A stretch of 52,852 bases of DNA. It comes from Fodinibius sp050117475 (lineage in GTDB: Bacteria; Bacteroidota; Rhodothermia; Balneolales; Balneolaceae). A program made the position numbers and the translations under genes. Numbering within the stretch: position 1 is the stretch's first letter; each line of letters starts with the position of its first letter. The notes beneath the pieces are model-generated. The model was not told the DNA's origin. It searched no databases and worked only from the letters and a program-made list of their open reading frames with translations. The stretch is from the NCBI GenBank assembly GCA_050117475.1, contig JASFMR010000011.1, positions 1 through 52,852 on the forward strand, read 5' to 3'. This document shows, in pieces, positions 8,384 through 16,243 of this stretch.

Positions 8384-9382
8384 ATGAACGATTGGTCAAA
8401 GCTTATATTCGATACAGGCATTTCATTCGACGAGAAAGCCCGGAGGGTTTTTGAATATCAATTCGAGTTTAATCCGGTCTTTCGCCGCTATTGTGAGGCT
8501 CTGGATCCCGAAATTTCAAAACGAGTTCGGGATGACATTGGGGTGATCCCCCTACTGCCGATTAAAGCATTTAAAGATGCGTTAGTTACATCCCATCCCG
8601 ATGAAAAACCTGAACTCATCTTCAAAAGCAGTGGGACTTCTGAAATGAAGCGAAGCATTCACCGGGTGACGAATGCTCAACTCTATGATCAATCCTTGCT
8701 AAAAGGATTCCGTCACTTTTATGAATTAGATAAATCTGTAATCTGGGGATATATGCCGGGCTACGTTGAAAATCCGCATTCTTCATTGATTTATATGATA
8801 CAGAAGCTCATTGAACAGGATGACAGTGCCCTAAGCCGTTTCCTGCCGCTCGATGAACCGTTGATACGGCCCGAGGTCGATGAGGTGATTGACAGGGGGA
8901 AACAACTGGTAATTTTTGGAGCTGCATTCGGACTGTTGGATATGCTGGAGAAAAAAAAGATGCCTTTGCCTTCCAACAGTATCGTCATAGAGACAGGAGG
9001 AATGAAAACCCACCGTCGCGAGATAAGCCGGAAAGACCTGCATCTAAGATTAGCGAAAGGTTTTGGCTTGGATACTTCAAGAATTCACTCGGAGTATGGG
9101 ATGGCGGAATTGTTGAGCCAGGCATATGCAACCGGCAGCAGCTGGTTCCGAACAGTACCATGGATGAAGGTAACGATTCGTAATCCTGAGAATCCGTCGG
9201 AAGAGCTTCCTGCATATGCTGAAGGCCTTATAGGGGTTATTGATTTGGCGAATGTTCATTCTTGTTCATTCCTTCTGTCGGGCGATAAAGGGATGATGGA
9301 TAAGAAAGGACGATTCCGGGTCATGGGGCGTTGGAATCCCAAAGATTTGCGCGGCTGTAATTTTTTGATTGAGGAAGATTGA
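8384..9382 (+). CDS. LuxE-family acyl-protein synthetase (fatty-acid activating)
   Basis: The LuxE family consists of ANL-type enzymes that activate a fatty acid with ATP and carry it as a thioester for a LuxC reductase. The protein has 332 residues from ATG 8384; an in-frame TTG three codons earlier is less likely. The adenylate-binding loop is FKSSGTSEMKR (80-90). The terminal segment DLRGCNFLIEED places a cysteine (C325) eight residues from the end, matching the acyl-accepting cysteine near the C-terminus of known LuxE proteins. No signal peptide or membrane segment. It lies 53 bases before the LuxC-like gene. No luxA, luxB or luxD genes are nearby, so light production is not implied. Confidence 0.87.
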   Translation: MNDWSKLIFDTGISFDEKARRVFEYQFEFNPVFRRYCEALDPEISKRVRDDIGVIPLLPIKAFKDALVTSHPDEKPELIFKSSGTSEMKRSIHRVTNAQLYDQSLLKGFRHFYELDKSVIWGYMPGYVENPHSSLIYMIQKLIEQDDSALSRFLPLDEPLIRPEVDEVIDRGKQLVIFGAAFGLLDMLEKKKMPLPSNSIVIETGGMKTHRREISRKDLHLRLAKGFGLDTSRIHSEYGMAELLSQAYATGSSWFRTVPWMKVTIRNPENPSEELPAYAEGLIGVIDLANVHSCSFLLSGDKGMMDKKGRFRVMGRWNPKDLRGCNFLIEED

Positions 9383-9435
9383 TAACCATTGAATGTACCT
9401 TGAGCTGAGAAATCAAGTCAAATTTACTGTTATTT

Positions 9436-10515
9436 ATGACTGATACAGGTAAACGAATAGAAATCCTCTTGAAAGCTTGTGAAAACTGGCTTAGTAACGA
9501 TAATCTCTACCTCATGGATGCCATAGACCGAACAGTAAAGGAGGGATATTTTAGTTTCCAGGATGTAAAGTTTGCACTTAATACTCTGAAGAAAAGTATC
9601 AACAGCACAGCACTGGAAGAGTGGGCGGCCAACGCCGGGATGAACGATAGTCTATCAGCAGAGAGACCAAAGGTTTTGTGCCTTCATGCAGGGAATATCC
9701 CCCTGGTTGGGTTTCAGGATGCTTTCAGCACATTATTGAGCGGTGCTCGTTATACAGGAAAGATTTCGCGCAAGGATCCGTACCTGCTGCCCACTTTCTT
9801 AAATGAGGTCAAAAAAACAGCACTTTGGACCGATCGGGATGTACAGTGGACGCACCGCTTGGATGATTTTGAGGGCATGAGGCATGATGCGGTTCTCTTT
9901 GCAGGATCGTCATCGTCGGTGCCCGGAGTAAAGCAAGCAATCCAAAAGTTTGATCTCGCTAAAAAAGATGCTGGTTATTTAATTCGCACGGCACATTTTT
10001 CAATGGCCTATATCGATCGAAAAGATGAGCGTACGATGCAGGACCTGGTGGAAAGTATTTTCAGGTATGGTGGAATGGGGTGCCGGTCGGTTGCGGTGGT
10101 GGTGGCTCCATTTTCACTGGATGAAATCAAGTGTGAATTGACAGATTACATAGAGTCATTTTGGCTCGAAAATCCCCAGCACAGCAAACCTGCTCCCAAG
10201 CTGAAGCATCAGGTTGCATATAACAAAGCGCTAAAACGTTCCCAGGCATGGTTGGATGATTTTTTGATTCAGGAAGGGGGATTAGAGATGGACCAGGATT
10301 TTGTTTGTTATTGGGTGCAGGGGAATGAGTCAACCGTAGCTGAGTTAGCCAACTTTTTTAACGGGCAGCTTCAAAGCATTTATATTCCGCATCCGGATAT
10401 TAATATTCCCGAATACGAACAGCGAACGGAATATCTCTCCGACGCCCAGCAGCCTCCCATCTCATGGAAACCAGACGGGGTAGATTCGCTGGAATGGCTA
10501 TCGCAGTTCTCTTAG
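9436..10515 (+). CDS. LuxC-family acyl-CoA/acyl-protein reductase
   Basis: This 359-residue member of the LuxC family reduces activated fatty acyl groups to aldehydes with NADPH. Landmarks are the LCLHAGNIPLVGFQDAFSTLLSG segment (about 81-103), in the nucleotide-binding half, and YGGMGCRSVAVVVAP, which carries the expected catalytic cysteine C216 that forms the acyl-thioester. The protein is shorter than marine LuxC (about 480 residues) because the N-terminal region is reduced. It is transcribed behind the LuxE-like gene, which would hand over the acyl group. The gene converges on the phosphatase gene; the 43 bases between the stops show no clear terminator. Confidence 0.88.
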   Translation: MTDTGKRIEILLKACENWLSNDNLYLMDAIDRTVKEGYFSFQDVKFALNTLKKSINSTALEEWAANAGMNDSLSAERPKVLCLHAGNIPLVGFQDAFSTLLSGARYTGKISRKDPYLLPTFLNEVKKTALWTDRDVQWTHRLDDFEGMRHDAVLFAGSSSSVPGVKQAIQKFDLAKKDAGYLIRTAHFSMAYIDRKDERTMQDLVESIFRYGGMGCRSVAVVVAPFSLDEIKCELTDYIESFWLENPQHSKPAPKLKHQVAYNKALKRSQAWLDDFLIQEGGLEMDQDFVCYWVQGNESTVAELANFFNGQLQSIYIPHPDINIPEYEQRTEYLSDAQQPPISWKPDGVDSLEWLSQFS

Positions 10516-10558
10516 TTTTTTTGAATTGCATTTACAACCTTGTCGGGCATCCTATGGG

Positions 10559-11842
10559 TTACCTTTTCTTTATTACCATGAGCGTGATATCATCGCTTTG
10601 AGCGGCGCCGTTTGCGTGCTTTTGGACCTCAGTCAGGATTGCATCCTTAAGCTCCCAGGCGTTTTTCCTTTGTTGCTGATTACAAAGACTGACCAATCGT
10701 TCTAATCCAAACTGTTCGCCTGCCTTATTCATCGCTTCAGTGATTCCATCGGTGTAAAGTATTAAAACATCGTTTGATTGGAATGAAATAGTAGCCTCTT
10801 GATAATCTGCCTGTTCTATCACACCAAGAAGCAAGCCTGTGGCATTTAAAAATTCGGGGTCTTTTCCCTCCCTAAAAAGGATTGGGGCATCATGTCCGGC
10901 ATTGGCGTAGGTCAATTTTGTCTGATGAAGATCAAGGATACCGTAGAATAAGGTAGCGAACTTTGTAGATTCCGTGCTTTTAAATAGCAGTTTGTTAGTT
11001 CCCCTCAAGCATCGGCAACAGTCCTCAAAGATGCTTGCCTGGCTCCTGAGCGTAGCTTGGAGGTTTGCCATTAACATGGCGGCCGGCATCCCTTTCCCGG
11101 TTATATCTCCTACGCACAAGCCTAATTTATCATTGGGCAGGGAAAGAAAATCATAATAGTCTCCCCCTACAGATTTTGCGGGCAAATTCACTGCCGAAAT
11201 CTGAAAGTCCGAAACATCCGGCTCCAGGTGGGGCAAAAGGCTAAGCTGAATATCTCGGGCCAATCGCAGCTCTTCCTGTAAACTGAATAATGCTTTTTCC
11301 TCTTCATAAAGCCTGGCATTTTCAATTACCTGGGCTGATTGTGAACCGATAATGGATAACAGTCGGCGGTCTTGATCAGAAAAAGGGTGCCCATTTTTTT
11401 TATTGAATACAGCCAGGTAGCCGATCAGGCTTCCTTTCGCTATGAGAGGTACACATACAATGGATTGGAAAGAATAAGAATCCTCAGAAAGGAAATTAAA
11501 ACGATTGTCGGATCGTATGTCGTTGCTCAGCAATACTTTACGGTTTTTGAGCATCCATCCCTTTAGACGGTCGTCCAATTTAATGGGAACCTGCTCTGCA
11601 GACGAATCAAGCCTCCGTATCATCGTATGAAATGCTTTTCCCGCCTTTTCTCGCTCCAGGAGACTGATTGTTCCTTCCTCAACGTTAAGATGTTTGATGC
11701 ATTTGAAGACTATTTTATCGATGACTTCTTCTACGGGCTGAGTGGAAGTAATAGTCGTAGCAATATCGTTGAGTACCCTCAATTCATTAACTGCCAGCTG
11801 CAATTGCTGATTTTCTTTTGTTAAATATTCAATCTCTTCTAT
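10559..11842 (-). CDS. GAF-domain PP2C/SpoIIE-type protein phosphatase
   Basis: This is a cytoplasmic signalling phosphatase of the RsbU/SpoIIE group, which typically dephosphorylates anti-sigma-factor antagonists. A GAF sensor domain (about 165 residues) is joined by a helical linker (ENARLYEEEKALFSLQEELRLARDIQ) to the PPM/SpoIIE domain. Metal-binding aspartates are visible in GGDYYDF, CVGDITGKGMPAAML, LILYTDGITEAM and SDDITLMV. The reading frame has no ATG or GTG at its start. TTG at 11803 has no ribosome site and would cut a coiled coil (EEIEYLTKENQQLQLAVNEL). A well-spaced AGAGGA (11854-11849) instead precedes ATA at 11842-11840, so I choose that start (427 residues); ATT at 11833 is an alternative. 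Divergent from the kinase gene. Confidence 0.85.
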   Translation of the reverse strand: MEEIEYLTKENQQLQLAVNELRVLNDIATTITSTQPVEEVIDKIVFKCIKHLNVEEGTISLLEREKAGKAFHTMIRRLDSSAEQVPIKLDDRLKGWMLKNRKVLLSNDIRSDNRFNFLSEDSYSFQSIVCVPLIAKGSLIGYLAVFNKKNGHPFSDQDRRLLSIIGSQSAQVIENARLYEEEKALFSLQEELRLARDIQLSLLPHLEPDVSDFQISAVNLPAKSVGGDYYDFLSLPNDKLGLCVGDITGKGMPAAMLMANLQATLRSQASIFEDCCRCLRGTNKLLFKSTESTKFATLFYGILDLHQTKLTYANAGHDAPILFREGKDPEFLNATGLLLGVIEQADYQEATISFQSNDVLILYTDGITEAMNKAGEQFGLERLVSLCNQQQRKNAWELKDAILTEVQKHANGAAQSDDITLMVIKKR

Positions 11843-11982
11843 TACGATTCCTCTTAATGACTTAAATGTGAAGTTTATAAAATACCATATTAATAATATT
11901 TATGTATAAATTATTAATTATTATAACTTTATAAATATAAAAATACCTTTAAGTCAACAGCAGGTAGAATAATGGTTGAGAG
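11843..11982. promoter_or_regulatory. Very AT-rich divergent promoter region
   Basis: These 140 bases between the phosphatase and kinase starts are almost entirely A and T, especially 11880-11945. They must hold both promoters. A TACCTTTA box at 11944-11951 lies 31 bases before the kinase ATG and resembles the -7 element proposed for ssb. No clear -33 element is recognised on either strand. Confidence 0.45.
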
Positions 11983-14529
11983 ATGCTGAAATCATTTCTG
12001 CATTATCAAATTATCGAAAAGTTGGGCGAAGGAGGAATGGGGATTGTATATCACGCTCGTGATACGAAACTCAAGCGAAGTGTTGCTCTGAAATTTTTGC
12101 CCTCTCATATCGCAGATAATTCTCTGGAGCGGAAACGGTTTCAGAATGAAGCTCAATCTGCTGCAGCACTGAATCATCCGAATATTGCACAGGTTTATGC
12201 CATTGAGGAGATGAATAATGAGCTCTTTATAGTGATGGAATATGTAGAGGGGCAGGAGTTAAAAGAGGCTATTGAAGAGCAGGGGTTGACACTTGAGGCG
12301 AAGTGTACCATTGCATCGCAAATTGCTGAAGGCATGAAAGCGGCACACGACAAAGGCGTCATCCACCGGGATATTAAAACCCGGAATATAATGCTTGACC
12401 GCAATGGGAAAATAAAGATCATGGATTTTGGATTGGCCAGGATTCAGGATGAGGCTCATATTACTAAAGCCGGAACGACTCTGGGCACGACCGCATATAT
12501 GTCGCCTGAGCAACTGGCGGGTGAAGAGGCAGGTATTCAGTCTGATATCTGGTCGTTTGGGGTCGTGCTCTATGAGTTGTTTACCGGTGAGTTGCCTTTC
12601 CAGGGCGTTTATGAACCTGCTGTGATGTATGCCATTACCGAAGAGGAGCCCCGGCCCGCCTCTAGTGTGAACCCCGGGATTCCGGAGAACATTGAGAGGG
12701 TAATTCAAAATTGCCTGGCGAAACAAAAGGAAAGTCGATACCAAAAAGTGGATGAGATAATGGCTGATTTGGCGGGTGATGGTACTGTAGATCGTAGAAA
12801 ATCTATCCCCTTGAAAACAGCTTCCGGCAATAAAGCCTCCTATTTCTTGGTACGTGGGGTTCCCGCCGTCATATTGTTAATTATCATACTCTTTTTTTTC
12901 CAATATAATTTCCATTGGTTAGGTAGAAGTAATCCCCCGAAACGATACTTGGCTGTTCTGCCCATTGAAAATATTGGCAATAATCCTTCAATGCAGGCTA
13001 TTTGCGAGGGGCTGGCTGAAACATTCTCTTTTAAACTTTCCGAGCTTGAAAATTACGAAGATTCCTACTGGGTGGCGCCAGCCAGTGAAATGCGTGAAGA
13101 AAAAGTTAGAAGTGCAACCCAGGCTAACAAGCTGTTTGGGGTTAACTTGGCGATAGTATCGAGTATCCAAACGTTTGAGGACTCGACTCGTTTGATTTTG
13201 AATCTGGTGGATGCTGATAAGGTTCGTCAGCTGGAAACCCGGCAGGTAGTGGTACCTTCTCAAAACGTGGCTTTGCTTGAGGAGAATGGGGTACGAGCCA
13301 TGATGCAAATGCTGGAAATTGAGAACAATAGCACTATTGATAAGGCGCTCCGAAAAGGGGGACCGTCCAATCCACGAGCTTATGAATTCTATCTGAAGGG
13401 GCGGGCAACTCTACAAGACTATGCCACACTTGACAGCTTGGAGAATGCCATTACTTTCTTCGGGAAAGCTATTGAAGTTGATCCTGAGTTTGCATTGGCT
13501 TATGCCGGACTCGGAGAATCTCTATGGCGTAAGTATGAGGCCAAAGGAGATACAGCTTTTGCACGGAATGCAGAATCAGTGCTAAAAAAAGCTGAGAAAT
13601 TGAATAATAGACTTGCACCTGTACAAACATTGTTGGGTGTCGTGGGATCGGGCACCGGTGATTATAAATTGGCTGTCAACCATTTCAACAGGGCTCTTGA
13701 AATTGATCCCAACTATACGCCCGCTTACCGCGGATTGGCAAACGTATACGAAAAACAGGGGAAGATGGAGAAGGCCGTTGCCACCTATCAATATGCCATT
13801 GCCTTAAAGCCGGAAATAAGTGTGGGATATAATGATCTTGGGGCATTTTATTTGCGGAAAGGGGACTTTAAAGCTGCTATTGAACAATTCAAAAAGGAGA
13901 TAGCACTTACCCCCAAAAATGCCGGTGCTTATTCAAATCTTGGGAGCAGTTATTATTATCAAGGGAAATTAGAACAGGCCAGCGAGGCGTATCAAATGTC
14001 GCTCGCGTTGGAAAATGATCCGGATGTAGCCAGCAATTTGGCAGGGGTTTACTATTTAAAGGGATCCTATGAACAGGCCGCTAAAATGTATGAGATCTCG
14101 CTCCAGGCATTACCTGACAGGTATGACCTGTGGGCAAACCTGGCGGCTGTTTATGATCAAAACGGTGAAGAAGATAAGGCTCGGAAATCGTACCTGACAG
14201 CGATCGAAAAAGGGCGTGACATGCTGGAGGTTAATCCTAATGATGCGGAGGTGATGGCAGATGTGGGAGCCTATTACTCAGACGTGGGGGATTCATCAAA
14301 TGCCATCAAATACATTACAAACGCTCTTTCTTTTAATGAGGACAATATCATGGTCAGGCAGCGGGCGATTTCAATTTACGAAAAATTGGGGATGCGTGAG
14401 GAGGCAATACACTGGGTTAACGCCGCTCTGGTATCCTATGTCGAAGCACAGCCGGAACTTAAAAATTTGGCCGAGGATCCAAGATACCTGGAAATAAAAG
14501 AAAAGTTCACACCAAACAGACAACTGTAA
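11983..14529 (+). CDS. Membrane serine/threonine protein kinase with TolB-like and TPR domains
   Basis: This is a Hanks-type kinase of 848 residues. The cytoplasmic kinase domain (about 8-265) has all key elements: glycine loop GEGGMG (15-20), K37, HRD at 128-130 followed by IKTRN, DFG at 148-150, and the APE-region YMSPEQLAGE. One membrane segment lies at about 288-312. The outer part starts with a TolB N-terminal/FlgO-like domain (YLAVLPIENIG..., about 322-440) and continues with roughly seven or eight tetratricopeptide repeats (about 465-830), likely a periplasmic sensing or docking surface. The ATG at 11983 is the only sensible start, since the ATG just upstream runs into a stop. It is divergent from a SpoIIE phosphatase and is followed 29 bases later by a small membrane-anchored protein. 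Targets are unknown. Confidence 0.92.
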   Translation: MLKSFLHYQIIEKLGEGGMGIVYHARDTKLKRSVALKFLPSHIADNSLERKRFQNEAQSAAALNHPNIAQVYAIEEMNNELFIVMEYVEGQELKEAIEEQGLTLEAKCTIASQIAEGMKAAHDKGVIHRDIKTRNIMLDRNGKIKIMDFGLARIQDEAHITKAGTTLGTTAYMSPEQLAGEEAGIQSDIWSFGVVLYELFTGELPFQGVYEPAVMYAITEEEPRPASSVNPGIPENIERVIQNCLAKQKESRYQKVDEIMADLAGDGTVDRRKSIPLKTASGNKASYFLVRGVPAVILLIIILFFFQYNFHWLGRSNPPKRYLAVLPIENIGNNPSMQAICEGLAETFSFKLSELENYEDSYWVAPASEMREEKVRSATQANKLFGVNLAIVSSIQTFEDSTRLILNLVDADKVRQLETRQVVVPSQNVALLEENGVRAMMQMLEIENNSTIDKALRKGGPSNPRAYEFYLKGRATLQDYATLDSLENAITFFGKAIEVDPEFALAYAGLGESLWRKYEAKGDTAFARNAESVLKKAEKLNNRLAPVQTLLGVVGSGTGDYKLAVNHFNRALEIDPNYTPAYRGLANVYEKQGKMEKAVATYQYAIALKPEISVGYNDLGAFYLRKGDFKAAIEQFKKEIALTPKNAGAYSNLGSSYYYQGKLEQASEAYQMSLALENDPDVASNLAGVYYLKGSYEQAAKMYEISLQALPDRYDLWANLAAVYDQNGEEDKARKSYLTAIEKGRDMLEVNPNDAEVMADVGAYYSDVGDSSNAIKYITNALSFNEDNIMVRQRAISIYEKLGMREEAIHWVNAALVSYVEAQPELKNLAEDPRYLEIKEKFTPNRQL

Positions 14530-14558
14530 TTTCTACTTAAATAATTAAGGGAGCATTT

Positions 14559-15011
14559 ATGGAGAAAAAATCAATTCATATTATAATTTGGCTGATATTT
14601 TTTGTGGCGTCGGCCGGCCTCGTCTTTACTGCCACACTCTCTAAAGATATCTCTGTTGCCTCTATTATGAATGTTAAAATCGTTCAGGATAAAGACACAG
14701 GTATATGGAGAGTTCGTGATAACAAAGGGAGAAATAAGGGGACTATTAATGTAAAAAAGAAAGATAGAATTGTATGGCAGGCTATAGGATCGGATTTGGT
14801 ATTTACCTTTCCCAAACCTGTAAATAAATACTTCGATTATGAAAAGGGGCTGTTTGCGGATAGCACGAGCCAACGTGTTTCTGATAAAGAAAAGCTAAGA
14901 CTCACTGTTAAAGCTACTGCCCCCAGTGATACGGTGGTCTATGAAGTCTATGTTGTTGATGCTGATACATTTGTAGTGGGCAATTCTCCACCGAAAGTAG
15001 TAATCAAGTAG
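14559..15011 (+). CDS. Membrane-anchored hypothetical protein with cupredoxin-like beta domain
   Basis: A 150-residue protein with one N-terminal hydrophobic segment (residues about 7-27) that would act as a signal or anchor, leaving about 120 residues in the periplasm. The outer part is beta-rich (KKKDRIVWQAIGSDLVFTFP; KLRLTVKATAPSDTVVYEVYVVD) and its strand pattern resembles a cupredoxin fold. It contains no cysteine and no histidine beyond the N-terminal anchor, so it cannot bind copper in the usual way. It follows the kinase by 29 bases with a good AAGGGAG ribosome site, so it is probably co-transcribed and may be a partner of the kinase's outer domain. The function is not recognised; the fold call is tentative. 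Confidence 0.7.
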   Translation: MEKKSIHIIIWLIFFVASAGLVFTATLSKDISVASIMNVKIVQDKDTGIWRVRDNKGRNKGTINVKKKDRIVWQAIGSDLVFTFPKPVNKYFDYEKGLFADSTSQRVSDKEKLRLTVKATAPSDTVVYEVYVVDADTFVVGNSPPKVVIK

Positions 15012-15018
15012 TAAGGCG

Positions 15019-16086
15019 TTAGGATCCAAAGGTCTCTTTTATCTTTTTGACTGTCTGAATAGCACTTTCTACAGCACCGTCCATATAACCGGGGTATGTT
15101 GCTGCCGTTTCGGAGCCGGCAATGAACAGGCTTCCATTCCAGTTTGGTTTGCCAAATTGGGGATTCCCGTTGTTCTGATGGGGGATAATGGAATCTGAGT
15201 ATTTTGAATATGTATATGGTTCATGCTTCCAAACGGTTTCTTGATATGACTGAAATTTTTCGGCCTGCTTACCGTAGAACTTAATAAGTTGCGCTATAAT
15301 AAGCTTTTTTCTTTCAGTTTTGGAAATTGCATGATAGGCATTGTTCATAAATCCTTTCAAAGCAAACAGAGTGTCTTCATAATTAGAATGATCGTACATT
15401 TCAAAAATGGGACCGACGTTACTCATAATCGTTCCGCTGGTGCCCGGCTTCCTCCAGAATGGGTTACGATAGGTAAGTCCAACTTTGATAGCTTCTCCCA
15501 TCCAGGTATGTGTACTACGGCAGGTCTGATCCAGGGAAGACGGGAGGGAAGGGGTGAAAGCAATGTTTTCCGCAAGCAGTTTGGGAGGGAGGGTACTGAC
15601 TACGATTTTAGCTTTAAAAAGATCTTCGGTCGTATTAATATGAATTATATCTTTTTCCCTTCGGATGGATTCCACAACCTGGTTCAAGATGATGTTACTA
15701 TTATTCCATTGCTTTGCCAGGGTATGAATCAAATTATCGGTACCTCCTTTGATCCGGTAAGTGGGCTCATCGTTGGGCGGCAGCGTAACCAGTTGAGGGG
15801 GCGATGTAGAGATCGGCTCATAATAGGCTTGCTTCCCCATATATTGTTCATAAATATCGATATTCAAGTCTTTTAGCAGGTTGAGTAAATATTTATGTTT
15901 TGTACCCAGCCAAGTGGCTCCCATTTCGATAGGCGCCTGATCTTTGGCACGAGATGTGTATATTCGGCCACCGAGTCGCTCTCTTGCTTCAAGAATTGTT
16001 GCTGATATCCCTTCTTTTTCGAGAAGGCATGCCAGTGTCAGGCCCGTTAGCCCGGCGCCGATGATAATTATTTGTTTTGACTTCAT
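15019..16086 (-). CDS. FAD-dependent amine oxidase family protein
   Basis: A flavin oxidoreductase of the monoamine oxidase/phytoene-desaturase superfamily, 355 residues. The N-terminal Rossmann motif IIIIGAGLTGLTLACLLEKEG is followed by the second FAD motif EARERLGGRIYT, and the C-terminal FAD-binding signature is LFIAGSETAATYPGYMDGAVESAI. The tail matches amine oxidases (the TaxYPGYMDGAxxSG-type ending). It is about 80-100 residues shorter than eukaryotic monoamine oxidases, as often seen in bacterial members. The substrate cannot be read from sequence. It converges on the cupredoxin-like gene with only 7 bases between stops, and it lies downstream of fbp on the same strand after a 157-base gap in which I see no clear signal. 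Confidence 0.87.
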   Translation of the reverse strand: MKSKQIIIIGAGLTGLTLACLLEKEGISATILEARERLGGRIYTSRAKDQAPIEMGATWLGTKHKYLLNLLKDLNIDIYEQYMGKQAYYEPISTSPPQLVTLPPNDEPTYRIKGGTDNLIHTLAKQWNNSNIILNQVVESIRREKDIIHINTTEDLFKAKIVVSTLPPKLLAENIAFTPSLPSSLDQTCRSTHTWMGEAIKVGLTYRNPFWRKPGTSGTIMSNVGPIFEMYDHSNYEDTLFALKGFMNNAYHAISKTERKKLIIAQLIKFYGKQAEKFQSYQETVWKHEPYTYSKYSDSIIPHQNNGNPQFGKPNWNGSLFIAGSETAATYPGYMDGAVESAIQTVKKIKETFGS

Positions 16087-16243
16087 AAAGGATTTGTAAA
16101 AACGAGGAAGATCATTGCCAGCTGATTAGTAGGATAAATATTTCATTTATTTTGCTGTAAATGCTGAAAAGGAAGCCCCCTGTTATATCTGTTAGGTTAC
16201 ATAAGTAATCAAGAGGAAATATATCAGGTTTATCATCACCGGC

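Noticed and set aside
15289..15876. 195-residue + strand open frame over the amine oxidase gene
   Set aside because: It is antisense to a gene with clear FAD motifs and has low coding character.
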